Positions 18,277 through 26,194 of a stretch of 64,000 bases of DNA are shown here, piece after piece. Origin of the DNA: Ignavibacteriae bacterium HGW-Ignavibacteriae-1 (GTDB taxonomy: Bacteria; Bacteroidota; Ignavibacteria; Kapaibacteriales; UBA2268); the NCBI GenBank assembly GCA_002839825.1, contig PGYU01000010.1, forward strand, positions 1-64,000, read 5' to 3'. Below the pieces are notes generated by a model. It made no database searches. It was not told the origin of the DNA and saw nothing but the letters and a program-made list of their open reading frames with translations. How positions within the stretch are numbered: position 1 is the stretch's first letter; each line of letters starts with the position of its first letter. A program made the position numbers and the translations under genes.

Positions 18277-18693
18277 ATGAAAAATCTCTTTAAAATTTTA
18301 GCCTCTTTAGCTTTTGTAAGCTTTGTAATTTCCTGTGGCAGCGATTCTCCTGACGTCGACCCGATGGAAAACAAGGGTATCGGTCCGATATCATCTGTTA
18401 CATTGGGCGACATCAATCCCGCTATGGCAGCCGAAGGCGAGAAGACTTTCAAGCAAATCTGTCAAATGTGCCACAAGTTAGACGCTGACCACATCGGTCC
18501 GGCACTGAGGGGCATTACAAACAGACGCTCCACGGAATGGATTATGAACTTGGTCATGAATACATCGGAGATGCTTCAGAAAGACCCGATTGCAATGGAA
18601 TTAAAGCGAAAGCGAGCCGCTACTATGGCAGTTGGCGATTTGGCGGAAAGTGATGTTCGCAATTTGCTCGAATATTTGCGGACGCAAGAATAA
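18277..18693 (+). CDS. Lipoprotein c-type cytochrome, copy 1 near the nos cluster
   Basis: A 138-residue monoheme cytochrome c. The signal peptide ends in a lipobox (VISC) and the heme-binding motif is CQMCH, followed by HIGPALRGI and a likely axial Met further on (ATMAV). It is closely similar along its length to the cytochrome at 19905, sharing NKGIGP, MAAEG and EWIMN blocks. I chose the ATG at 18277; a GTG two codons upstream is possible. It probably passes electrons in the periplasm to the N2O reductase, an inference from its position. Confidence 0.85.
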   Translation: MKNLFKILASLAFVSFVISCGSDSPDVDPMENKGIGPISSVTLGDINPAMAAEGEKTFKQICQMCHKLDADHIGPALRGITNRRSTEWIMNLVMNTSEMLQKDPIAMELKRKRAATMAVGDLAESDVRNLLEYLRTQE

Positions 18694-18740
18694 GGGGTTA
18701 GGGTTTTGGGGTTTGGGGTTTGTAACAACTGACAGAACAA

Positions 18741-18935
18741 AAACATAGCCCACGGTTTCAACCGTGGGTAAGGGAAATTGACCGAAAACATAGCCCACGG
18801 TTTTAACCGTTGGTTGGAAAATTGACCGAAAACATAGCCCACGGTTTCAACCGTGGGTAAGGGAAATTGACGTTATCATTACCCATGAATAAATTCATGG
18901 GCTATGTTTTGGACAGAACGCTGTTCTGTCCCTAC
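18741..18935. repeat. Cluster of four dispersed palindromes (CCCACGG...CCGTGGG family)
   Basis: Three copies of AAACATAGCCCACGG plus the mirrored arm CCGTGGG start at 18741, 18786 and 18830, spaced 44-45 bp apart. The filler between copies (AAGGGAAATTGACCG-like) is itself conserved. A fourth copy in the opposite orientation, 18881-18935, has a different stem (CCCATGAATAAATTCATGGG) and carries the attached GGACAGAAC-GCT-GTTCTGTCC hairpin, matching the compound unit at 14.9 kb. The second copy has a damaged arm (CCGTTGG). No coding frame is supported. Confidence 0.87.
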
Positions 18936-18985
18936 AAATTGTATTTTTTTCGTCTTTGTAACAACTGGCAGAACAAATAGATTCC

Positions 18986-19088
18986 AAACTTCGGAAGTTT
19001 TGTGGTGCAAATTTGGGAAACTTCCGAAGTTTTAGTGATTAGCATTATAAATTTGCTTAATGAAACTTTTGTAAACTTCCGAAGTTTA
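18986..19088. repeat. Three copies of a 15-16 bp palindrome AAACTTC(C/G)GAAGTTT
   Basis: Copies lie at 18986-19001 (AAACTTCGGAAGTTTT), 19018-19033 and 19073-19088 (AAACTTCCGAAGTTT-type). They fill the remainder of the non-coding stretch between the first cytochrome gene and the Crp/Fnr gene. This is a different family from the CCCACGG palindromes. They could be operators or a short mobile repeat; I cannot tell which. Confidence 0.75.
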
Positions 19089-19111
19089 AGAGAATAGGAC
19101 GGAACAAAATC

Positions 19112-19735
19112 TCAATACTTCCGCATAATTTTGCGATTTTTAATTACGATTTGCCCCGAATCTGCTAATTTCCTGACGTGACGGATGACTGTTTCGACGC
19201 GTAAACCGACCATTGCCGCTAATTCGTTTCGTGTGAATGGGAAGATATAGTATATAGGTTTGATTCTGCCTTCGTCGTCGTAACGCTTCATACTTTTCAG
19301 CTTGAAATAGTCTATTATGCTCACAATTTTGTGTTCTGTGGATTCGTTTAGCACTTCCTTCAGCAAAAAGGATTTGTAGTTGACTCTCTCGCTGAGGATT
19401 TTGTCCAACTCAAGATGGTATGCAAAATTATCCTTAATCAGCTCTTTGAAATTTTCAATATCAATTTTCATGATTGTAGAATCAATCACCGAGACCGCAG
19501 CACATGGATAGGGGAACTTCCCGAAGATTGCCGGTTCGCCGAAGCTGTCGTTATCCGCAAAGAATCCCATTATCAGCTCGTTGCCCTGGTCGTTGTAGGT
19601 GAACATCTTTACGATACCCTTTTTGATTTGGTAGAAGGATTTCGCCGTTTCCCCTTCGGCAAAGATTTCATGGTTTTTGGGGCACTTGCTTTCGATAGCC
19701 CCGTAACTCAACAACAAATCAACACTTATAGACAT
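19112..19735 (-). CDS. Crp/Fnr family transcriptional regulator
   Basis: A 207-residue regulator with an N-terminal cyclic-nucleotide-binding-like beta-roll (about residues 15-110) and a C-terminal winged helix. The recognition helix lies in ELAAMVGLRVETVIRHVRKL (about 170-189). No Fnr-type cysteine cluster is seen: the N-terminus has a single Cys (SKCPKN), so an oxygen-sensing Fe-S cluster is unlikely. It may sense NO or a nucleotide, as Dnr/NnrR proteins do. I start at the ATG at 19735. It is divergent from the nos genes, with a symmetrical site between them, so it is the obvious candidate regulator of N2O reduction. Confidence 0.88.
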   Translation of the reverse strand: MSISVDLLLSYGAIESKCPKNHEIFAEGETAKSFYQIKKGIVKMFTYNDQGNELIMGFFADNDSFGEPAIFGKFPYPCAAVSVIDSTIMKIDIENFKELIKDNFAYHLELDKILSERVNYKSFLLKEVLNESTEHKIVSIIDYFKLKSMKRYDDEGRIKPIYYIFPFTRNELAAMVGLRVETVIRHVRKLADSGQIVIKNRKIMRKY

Positions 19736-19819
19736 AAAAAAACCCTTCTGAATATTTACTACATACAAAAATAGAACATTTTTCGATAAAAAAATCATCT
19801 AAGCGGATTTTTTTATCCG

Positions 19820-19866
19820 TTTATGATTGAAGTCATAAAAAAATTGTTAGAGCGTCCATAAATTTG
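19820..19866 (+). promoter_or_regulatory. Crp/Fnr-type palindrome and -7 element upstream of the nos cluster
   Basis: TTTATGA-TTGAAG-TCATAAA (19820-19839) is a perfect 7-bp inverted repeat with a 6-bp spacer, the geometry of Crp/Fnr operators. A TAAATTTG element (19859-19866) matches the Bacteroidota -7 consensus, but no TTTG -33 element is at the right distance. The palindrome centre is about 43 bp upstream of the predicted transcription start, as for class II activators. A second hairpin-like palindrome, GCGGAT-T6-ATCCGT, lies just upstream (19803-19820). Confidence 0.6.
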
Positions 19867-19904
19867 TATTGTGATTTTAGAACAATTTTATAAAAGGTAC
19901 TTAA

Positions 19905-20339
19905 ATGAAAAACAGGATTAAATTATACGCTTTAATAATAGTAGCGGCAACTTCGACATTGTTCTTTGTGCAATGTGGTGGCGGGGACGATGCTGCTTCT
20001 AACGACCCGATGAAAAACAAGGGTATCGGACCGGTAAAAACGGTGACAATTGGAGAAATTGACCAGACAATGGCAGCTGAAGGCAAAGAAATTTTTGATT
20101 CAAAATGTTCAGCCTGCCATAAGATGGAATCGAAATACATTGGACCTATGTTGAAAGGTGTGACAGAAAGACGTACTCCCGAATGGATAATGAATATGAT
20201 TCTGAATCCTGAGGAAATGCTCAAAAAAGACCCTATTGCCAAGCAGCTAATGAAAGAATACTCGGCTCCAATGGCAAATCAGGGTATAAAGCAAGACGAA
20301 GCAAGAAAGATTTTGGAATATTTTAGAACTGTTAAATAA
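19905..20339 (+). CDS. Lipoprotein c-type cytochrome, first gene of the nos operon
   Basis: A 144-residue monoheme cytochrome c with a lipoprotein signal (FFVQC). It has heme motif CSACH, the following YIGPMLKGV segment, and a likely axial Met in APMAN. It is a paralogue of the cytochrome at 18277. It is separated from nosZ by only 18 bp and preceded by AAAGG, so it should be co-transcribed with nosZ and may be its direct electron donor; clade II nos clusters frequently include cytochromes c. Confidence 0.87.
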   Translation: MKNRIKLYALIIVAATSTLFFVQCGGGDDAASNDPMKNKGIGPVKTVTIGEIDQTMAAEGKEIFDSKCSACHKMESKYIGPMLKGVTERRTPEWIMNMILNPEEMLKKDPIAKQLMKEYSAPMANQGIKQDEARKILEYFRTVK

Positions 20340-20357
20340 CAATTAGGAGTGTTTGGT

Positions 20358-22319
20358 ATGAATAGAATTTATATAAAATTTACAGCATTGATTTCATTTG
20401 CAATGCTTATAATAGCTTTGGCATCGTGCGGCGAATCAAAGCAATCGGGAGCTATGACGGCATCCGGAGCCGCTGAAAAAGTCTATGTCGCTCCCGGCGA
20501 ATATGACGAATTTTATGCCTTTATGTCGGGCGGATTCAGCGGTCAAGTCAGCGTCTATGGTTTGCCTTCGGGAAGATTGTTTCGTGTGATTCCGGTGTTT
20601 TCGCAAGATGCCGAGAAAGGTTACGGTTATGCAGAGGAAACTAAGAATATGCTGATGACATCTTGGGGATTCGTTCCTTGGGATGATGCACACCATCCGC
20701 AATTATCGCGGACTAACGGTGTGACTGACGGCAGATGGTTGTTTATAAACGGGAATAACACTCCCAGAATAGCCAGAATAGATTTGACAACTTTCGAGAC
20801 AGCCGAAATCATCGAAATTCCGAATTCCGGTGGCAATCACCCATCGCCATATGTAACGGAAAATACCGAGTATCTCGTGGCAGGAACAAGATTCAGTCTC
20901 CCAACGCCACAAGAAGATGTATCTATAAATGAATATAAAGAAAAATTCAAAGGTACACTTACATTCATCAAAGTTGAACCCACTCATGGCACTATGAGCG
21001 TTGCATTCCAACTTCTTATGCCCGGGTTTGATTATGATTTGGCAACTGCCGGCAAGGGCAAATCTCACGGTTGGTCATTTTTTACAAGTTACAACGTCGA
21101 ACAAGCTAACACTTTGAAAGAAGTCAATGCATCGCAACTGGACAAGGATTTCATCACCGCAGTGAATTGGAAAAAAGCCGAAGAATACATTGCCCAGGGT
21201 AAGGGGAAAGTGATGAAAACATCGTACTATCATAATGTATATGACGAGGACAAACAAACAGCAATTTCATACAAAAAAGACGAAGTGCTGATTTTGACAC
21301 CTGAAGAATGCCCGGGAGTTGTGTACTATATCCCGACACCGAAATCGCCACACGGCGTTGACGTTGACCCAACAGGTAATTATATTGTTGGTAATGGCAA
21401 ATTATCAGCTGATATGTCAGTATATTCATTCGACAAAATGTTGACTACAATCGAAAATCAAGATTATGAAACAACGATTGACGGAATTCCCGTTTTGAAA
21501 TACGAATCAGTTTTGGACGGAATCGTATTACAACCGGGCTTAGGACCATTACATACAGAATTTGACGGCAAAGGATTTGCATACACAACATTCTTTATTT
21601 CATCGGAAATAGTAAAATGGAAATTAGACGATAAATCAGTCGTTGATAGAGTGCCATGTTATTATTCAGTCGGTCACTTGATGATTCCCGGCGGCGACAC
21701 GAGAGAACCATACGGAAAATATGTAATAGCTTTGAATAAAATCACTAAGGACAGATATTTACCTACAGGACCCGAATTAGCACATTCTGCACAATTATAT
21801 GACATTTCCGGTAGTAAAATGGAACTTTTGCTTGATTTCCCCACAATTGGTGAACCGCACTATGCACAAGCAATTCCTGCTTCGAAAATCGTACCTAACT
21901 CGAAACAATTCTTCAAAATAGAAGAAAACAATCACGAACACGTTACGAAAAAAGAAGCTGACGCAAAAGTAGTCCGCAAAGGAGATACAGTTCGTATTTA
22001 CATGACAACAATTCGCAGCCACTTTGTTCCGGATAATATCGAAGGTATCAAAGTTGGCGATAAAGTATTCTTCCATGTAACCAATTTAGAACAAGATTGG
22101 GACGTTCCACACGGATTTTCTATGATGGGAGCTCGCAATTCGGAATTGTTGATAATGCCGGGTCATACCAGAACATTGTACTGGGAACCGACAAGAGTAG
22201 GTGTATATCCATTCTATTGCACAGATTTCTGCTCTGCATTGCATCAAGAAATGCAAGGTTATATAAGAGTTTCACCCGCAGGAAGCAATCCTGAATTGAA
22301 ATGGTGGACCGGCGACTAA
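20358..22319 (+). CDS. nosZ: Nitrous oxide reductase, clade II (Sec-dependent)
   Basis: NosZ reduces N2O to N2 in the periplasm using a CuZ cluster and a CuA centre. The seven CuZ histidines can be placed in DDAHHPQ, GGNHPSP, KSPHGVD, GPLHTEF, SVGHLMI and GEPHYAQ. The C-terminal cupredoxin has the CuA ligands in FYCTDFCSALHQEM. The N-terminus is a Sec/lipoprotein signal (ALASC) without a twin-arginine motif, the mark of clade II enzymes. At 653 residues it has the normal length. The ATG at 20358 has AGGAG 8 nt upstream; a GTG at 20349 is less likely. Confidence 0.96.
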   Translation: MNRIYIKFTALISFAMLIIALASCGESKQSGAMTASGAAEKVYVAPGEYDEFYAFMSGGFSGQVSVYGLPSGRLFRVIPVFSQDAEKGYGYAEETKNMLMTSWGFVPWDDAHHPQLSRTNGVTDGRWLFINGNNTPRIARIDLTTFETAEIIEIPNSGGNHPSPYVTENTEYLVAGTRFSLPTPQEDVSINEYKEKFKGTLTFIKVEPTHGTMSVAFQLLMPGFDYDLATAGKGKSHGWSFFTSYNVEQANTLKEVNASQLDKDFITAVNWKKAEEYIAQGKGKVMKTSYYHNVYDEDKQTAISYKKDEVLILTPEECPGVVYYIPTPKSPHGVDVDPTGNYIVGNGKLSADMSVYSFDKMLTTIENQDYETTIDGIPVLKYESVLDGIVLQPGLGPLHTEFDGKGFAYTTFFISSEIVKWKLDDKSVVDRVPCYYSVGHLMIPGGDTREPYGKYVIALNKITKDRYLPTGPELAHSAQLYDISGSKMELLLDFPTIGEPHYAQAIPASKIVPNSKQFFKIEENNHEHVTKKEADAKVVRKGDTVRIYMTTIRSHFVPDNIEGIKVGDKVFFHVTNLEQDWDVPHGFSMMGARNSELLIMPGHTRTLYWEPTRVGVYPFYCTDFCSALHQEMQGYIRVSPAGSNPELKWWTGD

Positions 22320-22348
22320 TAATAGTCACAAAATTAAGTAAAAAATAA

Positions 22349-22954
22349 ATGAAAAAGTTTAGCATAATTATTGGGATAGTAGGTTCGTTGCTTTTATTAG
22401 CAACGTTCCTATTCCCAATTTGGTCAATTAGTTTAGAAGCTCCTCAGTATCCGGGCGGTATCAACATGTATATTTGGATTAATCAAATATCGGGCGATAC
22501 GCCTCATACTCTGCAAAACGTTAATATTTTGAATCATTATGTAGGGATGAAATCAATCGAGCCGGAATCAATACCCGAATTGACTTATTTCCCTTATATT
22601 ATTGTATTTATGACCTTATTTGGGATTGCAGCTGCAATTTCTATGAGAAAGAAAATCGTGATGACATGGATGATTACATTAGTAATCATAGGAATTGCCG
22701 GCATGGTTGATTTCTACATGTGGGAATATGATTACGGACATGACCTTAACCCGAATGCACCAATTAAAGTGCCCGGGCAAACATATCAACCACCTTTAAT
22801 CGGCTCACAATATTTATTGAATTTCAAGGCGACTTCACTGCCACATGTTGGGAGTTACTTTATCGGTGCGAGTTTCTTGATGATGGGTGCGACATATTTT
22901 ATGTTGAAAAAAGCAAATAAACCCAAAAATGAAGAAGTGGAGGATAAAAAATGA
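22349..22954 (+). CDS. Four-helix membrane protein of clade II nos clusters (NosB-like)
   Basis: A 201-residue protein with four hydrophobic segments (about residues 4-26, 83-100, 107-128 and 164-185). Two periplasmic loops contain conserved-looking residues: the first has ISGDTPHTLQNVNILNHYVG and the second has YDYGHDLNPNAPI, with Met and His that could bind copper. Membrane proteins of this topology directly downstream of nosZ occur in clade II nos clusters and have been named NosB in some. The equivalence here is by position and topology, not by sequence comparison. Its ATGA overlap with nosL implies translational coupling. Confidence 0.65.
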   Translation: MKKFSIIIGIVGSLLLLATFLFPIWSISLEAPQYPGGINMYIWINQISGDTPHTLQNVNILNHYVGMKSIEPESIPELTYFPYIIVFMTLFGIAAAISMRKKIVMTWMITLVIIGIAGMVDFYMWEYDYGHDLNPNAPIKVPGQTYQPPLIGSQYLLNFKATSLPHVGSYFIGASFLMMGATYFMLKKANKPKNEEVEDKK

Positions 22955-23418
22955 AATATATATTATTAATTCTAATTGTAATATTAGCTGCATGTTCGCC
23001 TGAGCCTGAAGAAATCAACTACGGTCACGACAATTGCGAATATTGCAAAATGACTATCATGGACCCAAAATTTGGAGCCGAAGTGGTCACACAAAAGGGC
23101 AAAGTTTACAAATTCGATGCGATAGAGTGTATGATGGATTATATGTATGATGATGATTTTACGAAAGATAAAATAGCATTATATTTAATCAATACTTTCA
23201 ACAATCCGGGTGAATTATTCGATGCTACAATTGCTTCTTATTTAATTAGTGATAATTTGCCAAGCCCTATGGGAGCATTTTTGAGCGGATACGAAGACGT
23301 TACGACTGCCGAAGCAATGTATGCCGAGAAAGCCGGACAATTATACGATTGGGATTCGCTCAATGAATTATTCAAAGCAAGATTTGAATTAATCAATCCG
23401 GATAATAATTATAAATGA
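22951..23418 (+). CDS. nosL: NosL copper-binding lipoprotein
   Basis: NosL is an outer-membrane lipoprotein that binds Cu(I) and supports assembly of the CuZ site of NosZ. The 155-residue protein has a lipobox (LAAC, Cys at about residue 15) and the family signature CEYCKMTIMDPKFGAEV (about 29-45), followed by FDAIECMMDYM. Its start overlaps the preceding stop by 4 nt, and its stop overlaps nosD by 4 nt. Confidence 0.94.
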   Translation: MKYILLILIVILAACSPEPEEINYGHDNCEYCKMTIMDPKFGAEVVTQKGKVYKFDAIECMMDYMYDDDFTKDKIALYLINTFNNPGELFDATIASYLISDNLPSPMGAFLSGYEDVTTAEAMYAEKAGQLYDWDSLNELFKARFELINPDNNYK

Positions 23419-24662
23419 AGCACTTGCTATTATATTGCCTAATTTTTCTCTTTGCATATGCAGAGTCCATCTGCGTAGTTCATACAATTACACCCAAAAC
23501 TAAGAATTCAATTTCAGAAATCATCAGTAATTCAAATTCGGGTGATACAATTTTAATCAAAACGGGATACTATAAATCACGGAAAATATTGATTGATAAA
23601 CCAATAACAATTATTGGTGAAAGCAATACAATAATTGATGCAGAAAATACGGCTGAATTATTCATCGTAAAAGCTGATAATGTCTCAATTATTGGTCTTA
23701 ATCTCAAAAACATAGTCTATAACTCGCTCAAAGATAACTCTGCAATTTTGATTGAAAATGCGAGTAATATTAAATTGAAAAATAATAAAATTGAAAACTC
23801 ATTTTTTGCTATATATATAAAACGCTCCGAAAACATCGAATTGCATAATAATACAATAAAAGGCAATTCAGTCAAGGAGGCTCTGTCAGGAAATGCTATT
23901 CACATTTGGTATTGCACTAATGTTAGAGCTGACCAAAACAATCTCTCCGGACATCGAGACGGAATTTACATCGAATTTTCCAAAAATTGTCTGATTACGA
24001 ATAATAATAGTCATAATAATTTGCGCTACGGATTGCATTTTATGTTTTCCGATAGTTGCGATTACGAACGAAATACTTTCAATCACAATGGTGCCGGAGT
24101 AGCAGTAATGTATTCGAAATATATTTCGATGACATATAATAATTTTTCGCTCAACCGCGGGACGGCATCTTACGGCTTATTATTAAAAGATATTTCAAAT
24201 AGTGCAATTAATCGAAATGTATTCACTTCAAACACAGTCGGGATATATGCCGAAGGGACAAATCGTTGCACAATAAGCGAAAATGATTTTAGGAATAATG
24301 CTTGGGCTTTGCGATTTTTGTCAAATTGTTTCGATAATACTTTATCATTCAACAATTTTTATACAAATACATTTGAATTTGCAACGAACAAAGGCACTTT
24401 CAGAAATAAAATGGAAAATAACTACTGGAGTTCGGCAAAGATTTTCGACTTGAATCGAGACGGAATTAGCGATATACCGCATCGTCCGATGACATTATTT
24501 GCATATTTAGTCGAGAATTATTCCGAAACTTTAATTTTGAACAGAAGTTTTTTTATTAAAATATTGAATCTGTCGGAAACCTTGTTACCCTCGATAACAC
24601 CGAAGGACATTGTTGACGATAGACCATTAATGGCACCGCATAAATATGATAAAAATAGATAA
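23415..24662 (+). CDS. nosD: NosD periplasmic copper-delivery protein
   Basis: NosD is a periplasmic right-handed beta-helix protein that works with the NosFY ABC transporter in supplying the copper/sulfur cluster of NosZ. The 415-residue protein has a signal peptide (residues 1-17) and then successive parallel-beta-helix repeats rich in Asn (NNxIxNN patterns) from about 90 to 320, as in CASH/PbH1 domains. The C-terminal block WSSAKIFDLNRDGISDIPHR is typical of the family. It overlaps nosF by 17 nt. Confidence 0.92.
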   Translation: MKHLLLYCLIFLFAYAESICVVHTITPKTKNSISEIISNSNSGDTILIKTGYYKSRKILIDKPITIIGESNTIIDAENTAELFIVKADNVSIIGLNLKNIVYNSLKDNSAILIENASNIKLKNNKIENSFFAIYIKRSENIELHNNTIKGNSVKEALSGNAIHIWYCTNVRADQNNLSGHRDGIYIEFSKNCLITNNNSHNNLRYGLHFMFSDSCDYERNTFNHNGAGVAVMYSKYISMTYNNFSLNRGTASYGLLLKDISNSAINRNVFTSNTVGIYAEGTNRCTISENDFRNNAWALRFLSNCFDNTLSFNNFYTNTFEFATNKGTFRNKMENNYWSSAKIFDLNRDGISDIPHRPMTLFAYLVENYSETLILNRSFFIKILNLSETLLPSITPKDIVDDRPLMAPHKYDKNR

Positions 24663-25359
24663 TATAAATAAGCACTATGGCAAAAATCATGTGCTGAAAA
24701 ATACAAATTTGGATATTTTGTCGGACAAAGTCACGATTTTATCCGGTCCAAATGGTTCGGGTAAGACTACTTTAGTCAAACTGATTCTCGGCATTGTCTT
24801 CCCCGATAACGGAGCGATTTATTTAGATGGCGAAAATATCAATGCCGGAGTACATTACAAAAATAAAATCGGATATATGCCACAAATGCCGAATTTCCCC
24901 GAAAATCTATCAGGAAATGAAATACTAAATATTTGTAAGAAATTACGAAATAGCGAAGTTGATTTCACTGAATACATCGAACATTTGAGACTCGAAAACC
25001 ATATTAATAAGCCTTTTAAAACACTCTCGGGCGGGAATAAGCAAAAAATAAACCTTATTCAGGCATTCGGGTTTGACAGCGATTATTTAATTTTAGATGA
25101 GCCGACTGTAAGTCTCGACCCTGTTTCAAGACTTTCGTTGAAAGAATTGATTATCAAAAAGAAAAACGAAGGCAAAAGTATTTTAATTATCACGCATATT
25201 TTATCTGAAATTATAGATATTGCGGACAAATTAATTTATCTTGTAGAAGGGAACACGCTCTTTGATGGCGAAATACACGAACTTAACTCAATCACACAAA
25301 GCGAAAATTACGACATTGCAATATCACAACTGACACATCAATATGAAAGAAATATATAA
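24646..25359 (+). CDS. nosF: NosF ABC transporter ATPase
   Basis: The nucleotide-binding subunit of the NosFY transporter. In 237 residues it has Walker A GPNGSGKT (about 35-42), Q-loop MPQMPNFP, signature LSGGNKQKI (about 126-134), Walker B YLILDEPTVSLDP and the switch His in IITH. All residues needed for ATP hydrolysis are present. It overlaps nosD and nosY by 17 nt each, a tightly coupled operon. Confidence 0.94.
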   Translation: MIKIDNINKHYGKNHVLKNTNLDILSDKVTILSGPNGSGKTTLVKLILGIVFPDNGAIYLDGENINAGVHYKNKIGYMPQMPNFPENLSGNEILNICKKLRNSEVDFTEYIEHLRLENHINKPFKTLSGGNKQKINLIQAFGFDSDYLILDEPTVSLDPVSRLSLKELIIKKKNEGKSILIITHILSEIIDIADKLIYLVEGNTLFDGEIHELNSITQSENYDIAISQLTHQYERNI

Positions 25360-26131
25360 AATATTCAAATACAGCATAGCTGATATCACCAGAAGTCGTT
25401 GGCTGCTGGCGTATTTATTATTCTATCTTGCGTTCGGGCTAATACTTTTTTACCTCGATAAAGATTTCGGGAAAGTCCTAATCAGCATTTCAAATATTAT
25501 AATCTATATAACACCATTAGTATCAATAGTTTATACTACAATATATTATTATAATTCCCAACATTTCATAGAATTATTGCTCACAATGCCCATCCAACGC
25601 AAGAGTATAATCTATGGAATTTACTTGGGAATCTCGTTGGCGCTGTCACTCGGGCTTATGGTCGGAATTAACATTCCCATTTTGCTCAACTTGCAACATG
25701 TTGACAGCATTTCGAGTTTAATCCTGCTCAATATGAGCGGAATCGCACTGACATTCATTTTTACGGGCATATCGCTGCTCATCGTATTGAAAAACGAAAA
25801 TCGAATTATCGGGTTCGGGCTTGGAATCGTGTTGTGGCTATTCGCATCGGTACTTTACGATGCACTCATCCTTTCGATGATAATTCTACTTAAAGATTAT
25901 CCGCTTGACAACATGATACTCATCACGACAATCATCAACCCGGTGGACTTGGCTCGCGTTTCTGTCATTCTGAACTTTGAAAGTGCCGCAGTACTTGGCT
26001 ATACGGGCTTAGTATTCCGAAACTATTTCAGCACCTCGCTCGGTTTAATCATTTCAATTGTACTAATGTTAATCTGGACAGCATCACCAATTTTGTTCAC
26101 GAAGAGAATATTTACTCGAAAGGATTTTTAG
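25343..26131 (+). CDS. nosY: NosY ABC transporter permease
   Basis: The membrane subunit of NosFY: 262 residues with six hydrophobic helices (first at about 18-36) and no other domain. The segment ITPLVSIVYTTIYYYNSQHF followed by LLLTMPIQRKSII is the usual NosY/ABC-2 pattern. It closes the nosZ-nosL-nosD-nosF-nosY cluster. A 63-bp gap separates it from the SulP gene. Confidence 0.92.
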   Translation: MKEIYKIFKYSIADITRSRWLLAYLLFYLAFGLILFYLDKDFGKVLISISNIIIYITPLVSIVYTTIYYYNSQHFIELLLTMPIQRKSIIYGIYLGISLALSLGLMVGINIPILLNLQHVDSISSLILLNMSGIALTFIFTGISLLIVLKNENRIIGFGLGIVLWLFASVLYDALILSMIILLKDYPLDNMILITTIINPVDLARVSVILNFESAAVLGYTGLVFRNYFSTSLGLIISIVLMLIWTASPILFTKRIFTRKDF

Positions 26132-26194
26132 CGGAGAGAACAATTACAGCCCAAAACACTTATTTTTGTACTTTAAAATATAATTGTTTGCTGT

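Noticed and set aside
18741-18870. Short CRISPR-like array (three units 44-45 bp apart)
   Set aside because: The segments between the repeats are themselves near-identical, the repeat is a dispersed palindrome found at four loci in both orientations, and no cas gene is present.
20358-22319. Tat export of NosZ by the window's tatC product
   Set aside because: The N-terminus has no twin-arginine motif; it looks like a Sec/lipoprotein signal as in clade II enzymes.
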